A stretch of 64,000 bases of DNA, taken from NCBI RefSeq assembly GCF_030012605.2, contig NZ_CP114055.2; one strand, written 5' to 3'. The notes under the pieces were generated by a model. That model was not told the origin of the DNA and did not search any database. It worked only from the letters and a program-made list of their open reading frames with translations. This stretch comes from Bergeyella_A cardium. GTDB taxonomy: Bacteria > Bacteroidota > Bacteroidia > Flavobacteriales > Weeksellaceae. Shown here in pieces: positions 8,713-17,761 of this stretch (position 1 is the stretch's first letter; each line of letters opens with the position of its first letter). Position numbers and translations under genes: made by a program.

Positions 8713-9990
8713 ATGCTATTTGAACAGATACAACAGCAGAAAAACTCCCTCTCTGCCGAGAGAGCCTCTGCGCTGGACAAGTTCCTGCAAACAGGCTTCC
8801 CTACCAAAAAAGATGAGGAGTATAAATATACCAACCTGAAAGAGATTACCGAGAGAGAATACAACTTCCTGCCGAAAGAATCCCACAACATCGGAAGAGA
8901 GCAGCTGAACAACCTCCACCTCGGTGAAGAAAACTTTGACTGGATTGTATTCATCAACGGGAAAATCCACAAAGAACTCTCAAAAATCACCATAGAAAAC
9001 ATCGAGCTTCTCTCCCTCTCCCACATTCTGGAAGATGAGGCACACCAAGACATCATTACCGATTATTTCGATACGATTGCCTCCAAAGAACTGGCTCTTA
9101 CGAACCTCAACAGGGCATTATACACCCACGGTTTCTTCCTCCGAGTGCCTAAAAACACCGTTATAGAAAAACCAATACACATTTTTTACCTTTCTGACAA
9201 TCAAGAAAGCGATACTTTCTATAATGTAAGAAACCTCCTCATCGTAGAAGAAGGAGCAAAAGTAGAAGTCATAGAAAGCCATCATAATTTTGATGAGCAT
9301 TTTACCTTTACCAACTCCCTCACAGAGATTTTTGTTGATAAAAATGCGCGTGCCGACTGGCATAAACTCCAAAATGATAGCGAGACCTCTTACCTGATAG
9401 ATCACACCTTTGCTCAGCAGGAGAGAGACAGTATGGCGACCGTAAATACTTTCTCTTTCGGAGGTAAGCTCGTGAGGAACAACCTTGATTTCATCCACAA
9501 GGGGGAGAATATTAATTCCTTTATGAATGGGATTACCATCATCGGAGGTGAGCAGTTGGTAGACCACCACACGGCGGTTCATCACAATCAGCCGAATTGT
9601 GAATCTTACCAAAACTATAAAGGGATTTATAAAGACCACGCTCACGGGGTGTTCAATGGCAAAGTTTTCGTGAATAAAATCGCACAGAAGACCAATGCCT
9701 ATCAGCAGAACAATAACATCCTCCTAAGCGAAGGAGCAACCATAGACTCCAAACCTCAGCTGGAAATCTTCGCCGATGATGTGAAGTGCTCACACGGCTG
9801 TACGGTAGGTCAGCTCGATGAAGACGCGATGTTCTACCTCCGCGCAAGGGGTATCTCTAAAAAAGAGGCACAGGCACTTCTCCTCTTTGCCTTTGCAAGC
9901 AATGTAATGGAAAATATAGACATAGAGCCTCTAAAACAAAAAATATCAAAACTCCTAGCAGAGAAATTAACCACAAAAAGAGAGTCTTAA
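8713..9990 (+). CDS. sufD: Fe-S cluster assembly protein SufD
   Basis: Partner of SufB in the scaffold complex. The 425-residue protein has the SufD C-terminal core (DDVKCSHGCTVGQLDEDAMF, then YLRARGI) and the family N-terminus with KKDEEYKYTNL. It is the last gene of the suf operon. Its stop codon lies inside the terminator hairpin. Confidence 0.96.
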   Translation: MLFEQIQQQKNSLSAERASALDKFLQTGFPTKKDEEYKYTNLKEITEREYNFLPKESHNIGREQLNNLHLGEENFDWIVFINGKIHKELSKITIENIELLSLSHILEDEAHQDIITDYFDTIASKELALTNLNRALYTHGFFLRVPKNTVIEKPIHIFYLSDNQESDTFYNVRNLLIVEEGAKVEVIESHHNFDEHFTFTNSLTEIFVDKNARADWHKLQNDSETSYLIDHTFAQQERDSMATVNTFSFGGKLVRNNLDFIHKGENINSFMNGITIIGGEQLVDHHTAVHHNQPNCESYQNYKGIYKDHAHGVFNGKVFVNKIAQKTNAYQQNNNILLSEGATIDSKPQLEIFADDVKCSHGCTVGQLDEDAMFYLRARGISKKEAQALLLFAFASNVMENIDIEPLKQKISKLLAEKLTTKRES

Positions 9991-10002
9991 AGACTCTCTT
10001 TT
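9976..10002 (+). terminator. Terminator of the suf operon
   Basis: A 27-base near-perfect palindrome with 13-base arms around one central A, ending in UUUU. It overlaps the sufD stop codon (9988-9990). Confidence 0.85.
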
Positions 10003-10040
10003 AGCTTTTAGCGGCTAGCTATTAGCTAATTGCTAATTGC
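10003..10040. repeat. Degenerate TTTTAGC/GCTAGC intergenic repeat
   Basis: Runs of YTTTTAGC, GGCTAGC and TTAGC-like words. Similar low-complexity words recur in the gaps at 16868-16905, 30011-30050 and 33959-33985. Confidence 0.45.
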
Positions 10041-10057
10041 CATAAGCCCTATATTTG
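10030..10057 (+). promoter_or_regulatory. Promoter for the OsmC gene
   Basis: -33 TTG at 10030-10032 and -7 TATATTTG at 10050-10057, spacing 17; the ATG follows 19 bases later. Confidence 0.65.
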
Positions 10058-10076
10058 CAACTAAAATTCTATTAAA

Positions 10077-10502
10077 ATGAAAATAAAACTCAGTAGGCTC
10101 AATGATAATTTCCTGTTTGAAGGCTATAATGAGCAGGGAAATAAAATAAAGCTCGACAATACTACCCTGCCACAAGCAGAGGGGGCGTCTCCGATGGAAG
10201 CAGTACTAATGGCAGTAGCAGGGTGTAGCGGTATAGATATAATCGCTATTCTCAAAAAGCAAAGACAGCAGATCACCAACTTCAGTATAGAGGTGGAGGG
10301 AGAGAGAATGCAGGTAGATGAAGCTAAACCCTTTAAATCTATCCACTTGAAATTTATCATCGATGGAGAGGTAGAGCCCAGAAAAGCATTAAAAGCAGCA
10401 GAACTTTCGTTTGAAAAGTATTGCTCCGTATCTAAAAGCCTTAATCCCGATATTAAAATAAGCTACGAAGCCGTTATCAATGGTAATAGAGCAGAAGATT
10501 AG
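10077..10502 (+). CDS. OsmC/Ohr family protein
   Basis: Members reduce organic hydroperoxides with a pair of cysteines. Here the first Cys is in AVAGCSGIDI and the second in FEKYCSVSKSL, both in the expected places, and the N-terminal half ends in the family's GASPMEAVLMAVAGC block. The 141 residues are normal. It has its own promoter and is followed after 12 bases by a lipoprotein gene. The precise subgroup (OsmC or YhfA-like) is not resolved. Confidence 0.88.
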   Translation: MKIKLSRLNDNFLFEGYNEQGNKIKLDNTTLPQAEGASPMEAVLMAVAGCSGIDIIAILKKQRQQITNFSIEVEGERMQVDEAKPFKSIHLKFIIDGEVEPRKALKAAELSFEKYCSVSKSLNPDIKISYEAVINGNRAED

Positions 10503-10532
10503 CCTTAAACACAGATGATATCCCTTAAACCG

Positions 10533-12149
10533 ATGAAGAATGCCATTTCTCTACTGATGCTGGGCTTTGCCTTAGTTTCTTGTGCCCGAGTAGGCTCGCC
10601 CGTAGGCGGCGCGAAGGACAGCCTTGCCCCTAAACTGGTAAAATCCAATATAGATACTACCCGAATAAATGTGCCTACTGACCTTAAACAGCTGAGACTC
10701 TACTTTGATGAGTATATCACCCTGAAAGAGGTTCATAAAAACCTGATCATCTCCCCACCTATCAAGTATAAGAAGATTATCCCCGCCTCTTTGGGAAATA
10801 AATTTATACTTATAGAATGGGATGAAACACTGCAACCCAACACCACTTATAATTTCAACTTTGGAAATTCTATTGCAGATTTAAATGAAGGCAATGTACT
10901 GCCTTACTTCAACTTTGTCTTCTCCACAGGGTCGGAGCTCGATGATACTTATATCAGCGGTACGGTAAAGAGCGGATATACTTTCCCGAAAGAAAAAAAC
11001 GATGCTAAAAAGAACTTCATCATAGGGCTGTACAAGGCTTCTGATTCGGTAGACTATACGAAAAAGCCCTACTATATTACCAAAGCCGATGAGGACGGAT
11101 ACTTTGAGCTCAGCCACCTTGCAAAAGGCAAGTACAGAATCATTGCATTTGATGATACCGATCAGAACTCCATCTTCACCGCTGGGAAAGATGAAGTCTT
11201 TTTCAAAACTGAAGACCTTGACCTGAGGGAGAATATTTCTAATATGCAAATCAGAACTCTGCCTTCCAAAAAACCTTTGAAATTCTCAGAGTATAAAGAA
11301 GTAGCGGGTGGTTTCCTCTTTAAGTTTGAAGGACAGCCCGAAAGCATCAGCCTAACCTCCGAGACCGAACTCCTGAAAGAATATAAATCTGTACACAAGA
11401 AGTTTTCAGACTCTGCAATGCTCTGGTTTGATGACAAACAACTCAACCTCCCAGAAACCAATATCAATATAGGTCTTAAAATAAAGTATCAAGCCGATAC
11501 ACTTAAAGGCAGTGCTTCCCCATACTATAAGGCGAGCGTAAAGACAGAATTCGGACTTAGCAATAATACTGGTGCGAGCCTACCGCCCACAGGGAAGTTT
11601 TATATCGATGCGAATAGACCCATTACAGAGCTCAATACAGAAAAGTGGATTCTAAAGCAGGACAGCATCAATACTCAGCCTTTTACTGCTAAAATTGTAG
11701 AGAACCATCCTCATAAGATTGAAATATCCAGCAACTTTATTTCTGGGAAAAAGTATGAGCTGAACATTCCTAAGGAAAGCGTTTCTACCTATTATTTAAA
11801 ACTGCCTAAGACCTATCAGTTCAACTTTGAAATAGATAAACCCGAGAACTACGGCTCATTAGAGATGAGGCTGAAAACCAAACCCGATGCTCCTTTTTGG
11901 ATGCAGCTTCTCAATGAGCAGGACGAAGTGAAATATACCCAGTTTACAGAAGCTGGTACCATTAAATTTAATGTCCTGAAGCCTGGGAAATACTATGTTC
12001 GTATTCTGGTGGATAACAACCGTAATGGTATCTGGGACGAGGCAGATTTTAAAAACCAAACCCCTGCCGAAGAAGTATTTATCTACGACAAAATGATAGA
12101 AATACGCCCTCTCTGGGAAAATATAGAAGACCAATGGAGCATTAAATAA
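10533..12149 (+). CDS. Ig-like (Big_5) domain lipoprotein
   Basis: A surface or periplasmic lipoprotein conserved in Bacteroidota. The signal MKNAISLLMLGFALVSC ends in a lipobox, followed by ARVGSPVGGAKDSLAPKL. The segment LRLYFDEYITLKEV and the later WDETLQPNTTYNFNFG fit a bacterial Ig-like (Big_5) N-terminal domain. The C-terminal part is beta-rich with YYVRILVDNNRNGIWDE, which resembles an SdrD/carboxypeptidase-regulatory-like fold. I chose the ATG at 10533 because it gives a compact signal peptide; an in-frame ATG at 10515 also exists. The function is unknown. Confidence 0.8.
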   Translation: MKNAISLLMLGFALVSCARVGSPVGGAKDSLAPKLVKSNIDTTRINVPTDLKQLRLYFDEYITLKEVHKNLIISPPIKYKKIIPASLGNKFILIEWDETLQPNTTYNFNFGNSIADLNEGNVLPYFNFVFSTGSELDDTYISGTVKSGYTFPKEKNDAKKNFIIGLYKASDSVDYTKKPYYITKADEDGYFELSHLAKGKYRIIAFDDTDQNSIFTAGKDEVFFKTEDLDLRENISNMQIRTLPSKKPLKFSEYKEVAGGFLFKFEGQPESISLTSETELLKEYKSVHKKFSDSAMLWFDDKQLNLPETNINIGLKIKYQADTLKGSASPYYKASVKTEFGLSNNTGASLPPTGKFYIDANRPITELNTEKWILKQDSINTQPFTAKIVENHPHKIEISSNFISGKKYELNIPKESVSTYYLKLPKTYQFNFEIDKPENYGSLEMRLKTKPDAPFWMQLLNEQDEVKYTQFTEAGTIKFNVLKPGKYYVRILVDNNRNGIWDEADFKNQTPAEEVFIYDKMIEIRPLWENIEDQWSIK

Positions 12150-12158
12150 CGATAACTA

Positions 12159-12617
12159 ATGAAAAAACTTTTTAAAATCGTCGGACTAGCTGTGCTTATC
12201 TTCGGTCTCATACAGCTTATCCCGATAGACAGAACTAAAAAGCCGATAAACAAATCTGAGAACTTTACCGATATTTATAAAACTCCTAAAAATATAGAAA
12301 ACAACCTTAGAAAAGCCTGCTATGACTGCCACTCCAACGAGACCGTATATCCAGATTATGCCTATATAGCACCGATCTCCTGGTCTATTCAAGAACACAT
12401 AAATGCAGGTAGAGGCAGCCTCAACTTTTCTATATGGGCAACCTTCAATAAGGACCTTAAAGAAAGTATGCTAAAAAATACGATAGGAGATTTAAAGGAA
12501 AATAGAATGCCCATCCGTGGATATACTGTGTATCACCCTGAAGCCAACCTCAGCAAACAGGAAATAGATGAGCTTATCAGCTACTTTGAGAATATCTTGG
12601 AAACAGGAAACTATTAA
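12159..12617 (+). CDS. Haem-binding domain (Haem_bd) protein
   Basis: A membrane-anchored cytochrome-like protein. The N-terminal membrane segment is VGLAVLIFGLIQLIPI. A single c-type haem motif, CYDCHSNE, follows at about residue 52, with downstream WSIQEHINAGRGSLNFSIW typical of the Haem_bd family. The 152-residue length matches the family. It starts 9 bases after the upstream lipoprotein gene and is probably co-transcribed with it. Confidence 0.85.
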   Translation: MKKLFKIVGLAVLIFGLIQLIPIDRTKKPINKSENFTDIYKTPKNIENNLRKACYDCHSNETVYPDYAYIAPISWSIQEHINAGRGSLNFSIWATFNKDLKESMLKNTIGDLKENRMPIRGYTVYHPEANLSKQEIDELISYFENILETGNY

Positions 12618-12622
12618 CTCCA

Positions 12623-12643
12623 CTTTTAGTTTCTCACTAAAAG
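12623..12643 (+). terminator. Weak hairpin after the haem-binding gene
   Basis: CTTTTAGT pairs with ACTAAAAG across a 5-base loop. There is no clear U-run, so termination is uncertain. Confidence 0.4.
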
Positions 12644-12670
12644 AACCTTACACAAGTTTAAATTTTATAT

Positions 12671-12678
12671 TAAATTTG
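12671..12678 (+). promoter_or_regulatory. -7 promoter box for ricT-gldH-PBP1A
   Basis: TAAATTTG matches TAnnTTTG, 33 bases upstream of the ricT ATG. The -33 element is unclear. Confidence 0.55.
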
Positions 12679-12711
12679 CACGAATTATTTTAAAACAAAA
12701 AAGAACATTAT

Positions 12712-14028
12712 ATGAGCTGTGGATGTAAATCGTCCGGAAACTCCAATCATAGTTGTGGTTCTAAATCTGCTAATGGGTGCCCAAGCGTGGATACCTGCTC
12801 AAATAGTTATAAATTAAGTGTCTTCGATTGGCTTTCTACCATTGAGCAGCCATCAAGAAACAGAATGAACGATGTAGTAGAAGTAAGATTTAAAAACGAT
12901 AGAAAATCTTTTTATAAAAACCCCAATAATCTTCCGCTTCATATCGGGAGTATTGTTATTGTAGAGTCTTCCCCTGGGCACGATGTAGGCGTTGTAAGCC
13001 TCACTGGTGAATTGGTAAAAATCCAAATGAAAAAGAAAGGTGCATCACTTGGGCAGGCACCTAAGATTTATAGAATAGCCAACCAAAAAGATGTAGACAC
13101 CTGGTCAGAACTTCGCAATAAAGAAGAAGCCGTAAAGAGAGAGGCAAGGAAGCTAGCATCTTTCCACCGTCTGAATATGAAAATTACAGATGTGGAATAT
13201 CAGGGCGATGGCGGTAAGATTACTTTCTACTACATTGCCGATGGGCGTGTGGATTTCCGACAATTGATTAAGGACTATGCTGTGAGTTTTAAGACGAAGA
13301 TTGATATGAAGCAAATTGGTTTCCGACAGGAAGCTGCAAAAGTTGGTGGCCTCGGCTCCTGCGGAAGGGAGCTCTGCTGCTCCACTTGGCTTACGGATTT
13401 CCGCTCTGTGAATACCAATGCAGCCCGCTACCAGCAGCTGAGCATTAATCCTCAGAAACTTGCGGGACAATGCGGTAAATTAAAATGCTGCCTCAACTTT
13501 GAGCTCGACAGCTACCTCGATGCCCTCTCCGTATTCCCTCCTACCAACTCTGTATTAGATACCGAGAAAGGCAAGGCTTTCTGTATTAAAATCGATGTTT
13601 TCAAAAAGAAAATGTGGTTTGCCTATATGGAAAACTCAATGACTTGGTATGATATAGACATCTCCAAAGTATCAAAAGAGCTATCCAACAACCGAAAAGG
13701 AATACAGTCTCCCCCATTGGAAGAGCTTACAGGTGCAGAAATTGCTACTGCTGGCTTTAAACCAAGTGCTGACCTTATCCAAGAAAACAGAGTGGACAGG
13801 TTTGAAAAGAAAAACAGAAAAGGGCGAAAGCAAGGAAATGACTTCCCTAAACGGGAAAACAGAAGTAAAAAGCAGGGCGAAGCAAAAACCTCAGAAGCCA
13901 GACCTCAAAAGCTAAATGAGAAAAAAGCCAATAGCCCAAAAGCTGAAAATAAGAACCAAAAGCCAAACCCTAATAAGAAAAAGCCGAGAAATAATGACAG
14001 ACAAAAACCTTCTTCGGATGCTGAGTAG
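12712..14028 (+). CDS. ricT: PSP1 domain protein, RicT/YaaT-like
   Basis: Related to B. subtilis RicT (YaaT), part of an Fe-S-containing complex that affects RNase Y. The protein starts with a Cys-rich segment (MSCGCKSSGNSNHSCGSKS) and has a PSP1 core with GLGSCGRELCCSTWLTDF and GQCGKLKCCLNFELDSY, whose cysteine clusters are typical. From about residue 350 it becomes a low-complexity, Lys/Asn/Gln-rich tail, usual in Bacteroidota homologues. The last 35 bases overlap the start of gldH. The role in flavobacteria is inferred from homology. Confidence 0.87.
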   Translation: MSCGCKSSGNSNHSCGSKSANGCPSVDTCSNSYKLSVFDWLSTIEQPSRNRMNDVVEVRFKNDRKSFYKNPNNLPLHIGSIVIVESSPGHDVGVVSLTGELVKIQMKKKGASLGQAPKIYRIANQKDVDTWSELRNKEEAVKREARKLASFHRLNMKITDVEYQGDGGKITFYYIADGRVDFRQLIKDYAVSFKTKIDMKQIGFRQEAAKVGGLGSCGRELCCSTWLTDFRSVNTNAARYQQLSINPQKLAGQCGKLKCCLNFELDSYLDALSVFPPTNSVLDTEKGKAFCIKIDVFKKKMWFAYMENSMTWYDIDISKVSKELSNNRKGIQSPPLEELTGAEIATAGFKPSADLIQENRVDRFEKKNRKGRKQGNDFPKRENRSKKQGEAKTSEARPQKLNEKKANSPKAENKNQKPNPNKKKPRNNDRQKPSSDAE

Positions 14029-14473
14029 CGGACTCATACTCGGTCTGCTTTTCCCAATGCTCAGTTGCTCAAATGACGGGTTATATATGCAATCCGTAGA
14101 TGGCAAGTGGGCAAAGGACACTCCCCTTTCTTTCAGCTTTGAAGTAAAGGATGCCGAAGTACCCAAAAATATTATATTTGTCGTGAGGAATAATAATGAT
14201 TATCCTTACTCCAATATCAGAGTATTTAGCTCGGTGAGTGAAGAAGGGGCTAAAAATGTAGCGGTGGATACACTGAACTATATAATGGCAAAGCCCAATG
14301 GAGAATGGCTCGGTGCTGGCTTTGGAGATACTAAGGAAATCAAGTTTCTCTACAAAAGCCAGTATAAATTTCCTAAAAATGGGAAATATATCATTAGTAT
14401 AAAGCAAGCGATGAGAAATGATAATCTGCCAGGTATAGAAGACTTTGGAATAGAAATATCTTCTGCTGAGTAG
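13994..14473 (+). CDS. gldH: Gliding motility lipoprotein GldH
   Basis: GldH is a lipoprotein required for gliding in Flavobacterium. The start at 13994 gives MTDKNLLRMLSSGLILGLLF then PMLSCS, a lipobox with Cys20 or so. The body carries the family pattern of WAKDTPLSFSFEV, FVVRNNNDYPYSNI and PNGEWLGAGFGDTKEIKF. A longer in-frame reading from 13916 is only the out-of-frame ricT tail and is not adopted. The gene overlaps ricT by 35 bases and is followed after 28 bases by the PBP1A gene, the usual flavobacterial order. Presence of gldH does not prove the cell glides. Confidence 0.88.
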   Translation: MTDKNLLRMLSSGLILGLLFPMLSCSNDGLYMQSVDGKWAKDTPLSFSFEVKDAEVPKNIIFVVRNNNDYPYSNIRVFSSVSEEGAKNVAVDTLNYIMAKPNGEWLGAGFGDTKEIKFLYKSQYKFPKNGKYIISIKQAMRNDNLPGIEDFGIEISSAE

Positions 14474-14501
14474 TTTGCACCTAACATAGAAAAATAAAAT
14501 A

Positions 14502-16865
14502 ATGGAAAGTAATAAGAATAAGAAATCCACATTCCCTCTACCTCCTAAGAAGAAAAAGAGAAAAGGAATTCGCGGGTGGATCGCCTTTATCTGGTTCTGT
14601 TTCCTTGCAGTAGTTTTCAGTATTGCAGGGCTTTTCTTTGCCATATCCGAAGGCTTTTTTGGATATATGCCAGATACTACAGAGCTGGAAAATCCGGATA
14701 TTTATATCGCCTCTGATATCTATTCATCAGACGGAGTACTGCTTGGGCGTTTCGAGAAGGAAAAAACCCAACCTGTTACCTATAAAGACTTGCCTCCTCA
14801 CTTGGTATATGCCCTGCAAGCAAAGGAAGATGAGCGCTTCAAGGAGCATTCGGGTATAGACCTGAAATCCGTAATCCGAGCGATACGCTACACAGGTAAC
14901 CGCGGGGGTGGCTCTACCATTTCTCAACAGCTAGCAAAACTACTCTTCACCAAAGAACCCTCTAAAAACAAAAGGGAAAGAGCTTTGCAGAAACTCAAAG
15001 AATGGGTAGTTGCCGTAAGCCTTGAAAAGAGATATACCAAAGAAGAAATCATCACTCTTTACTTTAATAAATTTGATTTTCTCTATAATGCCAATGGAAT
15101 TGAAATGGCATCAAAAGTCTATTTCAATAAAAAGGCAAAAGACCTCTCTCTTCCAGAGGCAGCAATGTTCGTAGCAATGCTGGAAAACCCCGTGAGGAAC
15201 AACCCTATGAGAAATCCTGAAAGGGCAAAACACCGTAGAGATGTGGTACTCGATAAAATGTTAGAAACAGGCTATATAGACCCTGCTACCCATCAAAAAG
15301 CAGTAGATACACCTGTTGAAGTGGATTATCAGCCTGTAAAAACCATCAACGAAGGCTATTCTGCCTACTATAAATATTATCTAAGAAAAGAAATCAACCA
15401 GTATTTAGACGAGTACGAAAAGAAAACAGGCAAGAAGCTCAACCTCTATAAAGACGGCTTAAAGATTTATGTAACCTTAGATTCTAAGATGCAAAAATAT
15501 GCCGAAGATGCCATTAAAGAGCACCTCACAGCACTGCAAAGAAACTTTGACAACCAGCAAAAGCACAACCCTAAGCGACCATTCTACCATATCAGTAAAA
15601 AGCAGATAGACCACATTATGCTACAAGCAATGAGGCGCACAGGTAGATATAAACAATTGGCAAGAGAGGGTATTCCTGAGGATTCTATTATTATGGAGTT
15701 TCAAAAGCCAGTACAAACCTCCATCTTCACCTGGAAAGGAGAGGAAGAAGTAGAAATGTCTCCTTATGATTCCATCCGTTACCACAAGCAAATCGCTCAA
15801 GCGGGGCTTATGGCGATGGTTCCTTCCTCTGGGGAAATCCGTGCCTGGGTAGGGGGTATAGATTGGAAGCACTTCCAGTATGACCACATCAAGCAAGGGA
15901 AAAGGCAAGTAGGCTCTACCTTTAAGCCTTTCATCTATGCTACTGCCATTATGAGATTAGGGCTCACCCCTTGCTCTACCGTATCCAATGCCACCTATGT
16001 AAAAGGCAGATATGCGGTGAAAGGCTCTGGCGGTATGATTACCCTAAAACAAGGCTTAGGATACTCTAAAAACCCCGTAGCGGTACGGCTTGCCGAAATG
16101 GTAGGAACAGAAAATGTAATACAACTCGCAAGAGACTTAGGCGTAACCGAGCATATCGATACCTCCCTCCCTATGGCGCTCGGTACTTCCGATATTACGA
16201 TCTACGAAATGCTCGGCGCGTATTCTACATTTGCCAACTTTGGAAACTATACCAAACCTGAGATGATCTGGCGTATAGAAGATGCTAACGGTAGAGTAGT
16301 AAAAGAAGTGAAAACCGAACAAAGAGAAGTAATGAACGAGCTCTATGCCTATACAATGATCGATATGATGAAAGGCGTTACTCAGTTTGGTACTGCATCT
16401 GGCGAATTAAGGCGAAGAGGCATCTCCGCAGCAGTAGAAATAGCAGGGAAAACAGGTACCACCCAAAAGAACTCCGATGGATGGTTTATGGGCATCACAC
16501 CGAACCTCGCTACTGGCGTTTGGGTAGGCTGGGAAGACAGAGCCACCCACTTCCTAAGCACTGGCGAAGGACAAGGGGCTAAAATGGCTCTCCCAATCTG
16601 GGCTATCTTTATGAAAAAGGTATGGGCAGATAAATCTCTCGGTATCTCACCCGACGATAAATTCATAAAACCCTCTGATTGGACGGGCGATTGTGGAGAC
16701 CTCCAAGGGCTCAGCGGAGGCTACGGCGATGTAGGGGGGCTCCGAACCATAGAAGAAATACAAAACGGTTCTGGTAATGGCTCTTCTAACGGCTCCAATG
16801 GAAAGAAAGAAGATAATGCCAATGACAACCTCAACACAGGTCAAGACATAGACTTCAATCAATAA
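14502..16865 (+). CDS. Class A penicillin-binding protein 1A (transglycosylase/transpeptidase)
   Basis: Bifunctional peptidoglycan synthase. A basic cytoplasmic tail is followed by one membrane helix (about residues 25-50). The GT51 domain has EDERFKEHSGID and GGGSTISQQLAKLLF. The transpeptidase domain has all three active-site motifs: STFK (SxxK) in RQVGSTFKPF, SKN in GYSKNPVAV, and KTG in AGKTGTTQKNSDG. At 787 residues it is full length, with a Gly/Ser/Asn-rich tail. It is the last gene of the ricT-gldH operon. Confidence 0.95.
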   Translation: MESNKNKKSTFPLPPKKKKRKGIRGWIAFIWFCFLAVVFSIAGLFFAISEGFFGYMPDTTELENPDIYIASDIYSSDGVLLGRFEKEKTQPVTYKDLPPHLVYALQAKEDERFKEHSGIDLKSVIRAIRYTGNRGGGSTISQQLAKLLFTKEPSKNKRERALQKLKEWVVAVSLEKRYTKEEIITLYFNKFDFLYNANGIEMASKVYFNKKAKDLSLPEAAMFVAMLENPVRNNPMRNPERAKHRRDVVLDKMLETGYIDPATHQKAVDTPVEVDYQPVKTINEGYSAYYKYYLRKEINQYLDEYEKKTGKKLNLYKDGLKIYVTLDSKMQKYAEDAIKEHLTALQRNFDNQQKHNPKRPFYHISKKQIDHIMLQAMRRTGRYKQLAREGIPEDSIIMEFQKPVQTSIFTWKGEEEVEMSPYDSIRYHKQIAQAGLMAMVPSSGEIRAWVGGIDWKHFQYDHIKQGKRQVGSTFKPFIYATAIMRLGLTPCSTVSNATYVKGRYAVKGSGGMITLKQGLGYSKNPVAVRLAEMVGTENVIQLARDLGVTEHIDTSLPMALGTSDITIYEMLGAYSTFANFGNYTKPEMIWRIEDANGRVVKEVKTEQREVMNELYAYTMIDMMKGVTQFGTASGELRRRGISAAVEIAGKTGTTQKNSDGWFMGITPNLATGVWVGWEDRATHFLSTGEGQGAKMALPIWAIFMKKVWADKSLGISPDDKFIKPSDWTGDCGDLQGLSGGYGDVGGLRTIEEIQNGSGNGSSNGSNGKKEDNANDNLNTGQDIDFNQ

Positions 16866-16905
16866 GCGGGCAGTTGGCTTTTAGCTTCTGGCTTTTAGCG
16901 ATAAG
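16866..16905. repeat. TTTTAGC-type intergenic repeat
   Basis: Contains GGCTTTTAGCTTCTGGC and a second GGCTTTTAGC. The same words occur at 30011-30050 and, in part, at 33965-33985. Confidence 0.5.
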
Positions 16906-16926
16906 TAATAGACTATATTAGTTTTA

Positions 16927-16949
16927 GGGCGACCCTTTGGGTCGTCCTT
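16927..16949 (+). terminator. Terminator after the PBP1A gene
   Basis: GGGCGACCC pairs with GGGTCGTCC (one G-U pair) across a 3-base loop, followed by UU and a U-rich stretch. Confidence 0.65.
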
Positions 16950-17016
16950 AACTGTTTTTAGCCCGTAGCACAGAAAGCACAGCTTCCAGCTGTGGGGCGT
17001 CAAATTATTATTCCTA

Positions 17017-17024
17017 TATTTGCT
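17017..17024 (+). promoter_or_regulatory. -7 promoter box for the acidic protein gene
   Basis: TATATTTG, 22 bases upstream of the ATG at 17047. It excludes the in-frame upstream start at 17020, which lies inside the box. Confidence 0.6.
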
Positions 17025-17046
17025 GAGAATTTTAAAATATAGTGCA

Positions 17047-17286
17047 ATGGTATTACCTAAGTTTTTATTAGCAGACAATTCAGAGTTTCCAGAGGATTTA
17101 TTCGTGGTACATACGGAATATCCTCGTTTTATCCTCAATGTAGAAGAGGAAGAGGTTGAGTGGCTTGATGATTTGGAAGGTGATGATGAGGAATCTATCG
17201 CCGATGAAGCTACAAAAGTAGTAGAAGTAGCTTTTAAATGGTGTGATGAGGAGCTTTCTAAGTATGACGATGAAGAGGAGGAATAA
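17047..17286 (+). CDS. Conserved small acidic protein (unknown)
   Basis: An 79-residue protein beginning MVLPKFLLADNSEFPEDLF, with a short beta-rich N-terminal half and a strongly acidic second half ending in DDEEEE. It is cytoplasmic with no known domain. I have the impression that similar small acidic proteins occur across flavobacteria, but I cannot assign a role. The promoter box places the start at 17047. It stands alone between terminators. Confidence 0.7.
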   Translation: MVLPKFLLADNSEFPEDLFVVHTEYPRFILNVEEEEVEWLDDLEGDDEESIADEATKVVEVAFKWCDEELSKYDDEEEE

Positions 17287-17305
17287 AACTTCTGAATACA
17301 AAAAT

Positions 17306-17334
17306 AAAAGGAACTCAATAGAGTTCCTTTTTTC
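17306..17334. terminator. Bidirectional terminator between convergent genes
   Basis: AAAAGGAACTC pairs perfectly with GAGTTCCTTTT across an AATA loop, with T-runs on both sides. It serves the acidic gene (+) and the META-domain gene (-). Confidence 0.85.
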
Positions 17335-17335
17335 A

Positions 17336-17740
17336 TTATTGTTTGCTGAGCTTCATCAGTAGCAATCCGTCTTTGTAGAGCTCCAGACTGTTGCCAGAGA
17401 CTACATATTTATTAGCCGAGGAGAGCATATTGAGGAAGTTTTTCTCTACTGACATATTCTTACAAAACATTTTTGTAGCGCCAATCTTACTCGCCGAGAA
17501 ACTTCCCGAATCAGGGGTAAGTCTCAGCTCACCGAAATAGTCATTACAACCTGCATTACCTGAGATTTTCCCGTTTTCTATCCTTAGCGTAGGCAATTTG
17601 CCCTTTATATTATCTGCCAAAACCCATTGGGTTCCTGAGATGGATAGCTGAGCTTTGCCTACCTTAGAGGCAGAGCGAGACACGGAAGTACAAGCCGTTA
17701 CCAGAAGCATAATACTGAGTAGTGCGATTAACTTTTTCAT
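17336..17740 (-). CDS. META domain lipoprotein (HslJ-like)
   Basis: The signal MKKLIALLSIMLLVTAC ends in a lipobox, so it is a lipoprotein. The rest (134 residues in total) shows the META/HslJ pattern: GTQWVL near the start, SGNAGCNDYFGELRL in the centre, and GATKMFC later. E. coli HslJ is an outer-membrane protein linked to novobiocin resistance, but the molecular role of the domain is not well defined. It lies downstream of pheT on the same strand, 21 bases away. Confidence 0.85.
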   Translation of the reverse strand: MKKLIALLSIMLLVTACTSVSRSASKVGKAQLSISGTQWVLADNIKGKLPTLRIENGKISGNAGCNDYFGELRLTPDSGSFSASKIGATKMFCKNMSVEKNFLNMLSSANKYVVSGNSLELYKDGLLLMKLSKQ

Positions 17741-17761
17741 CTTTTTATAGGTTTAAATGTG

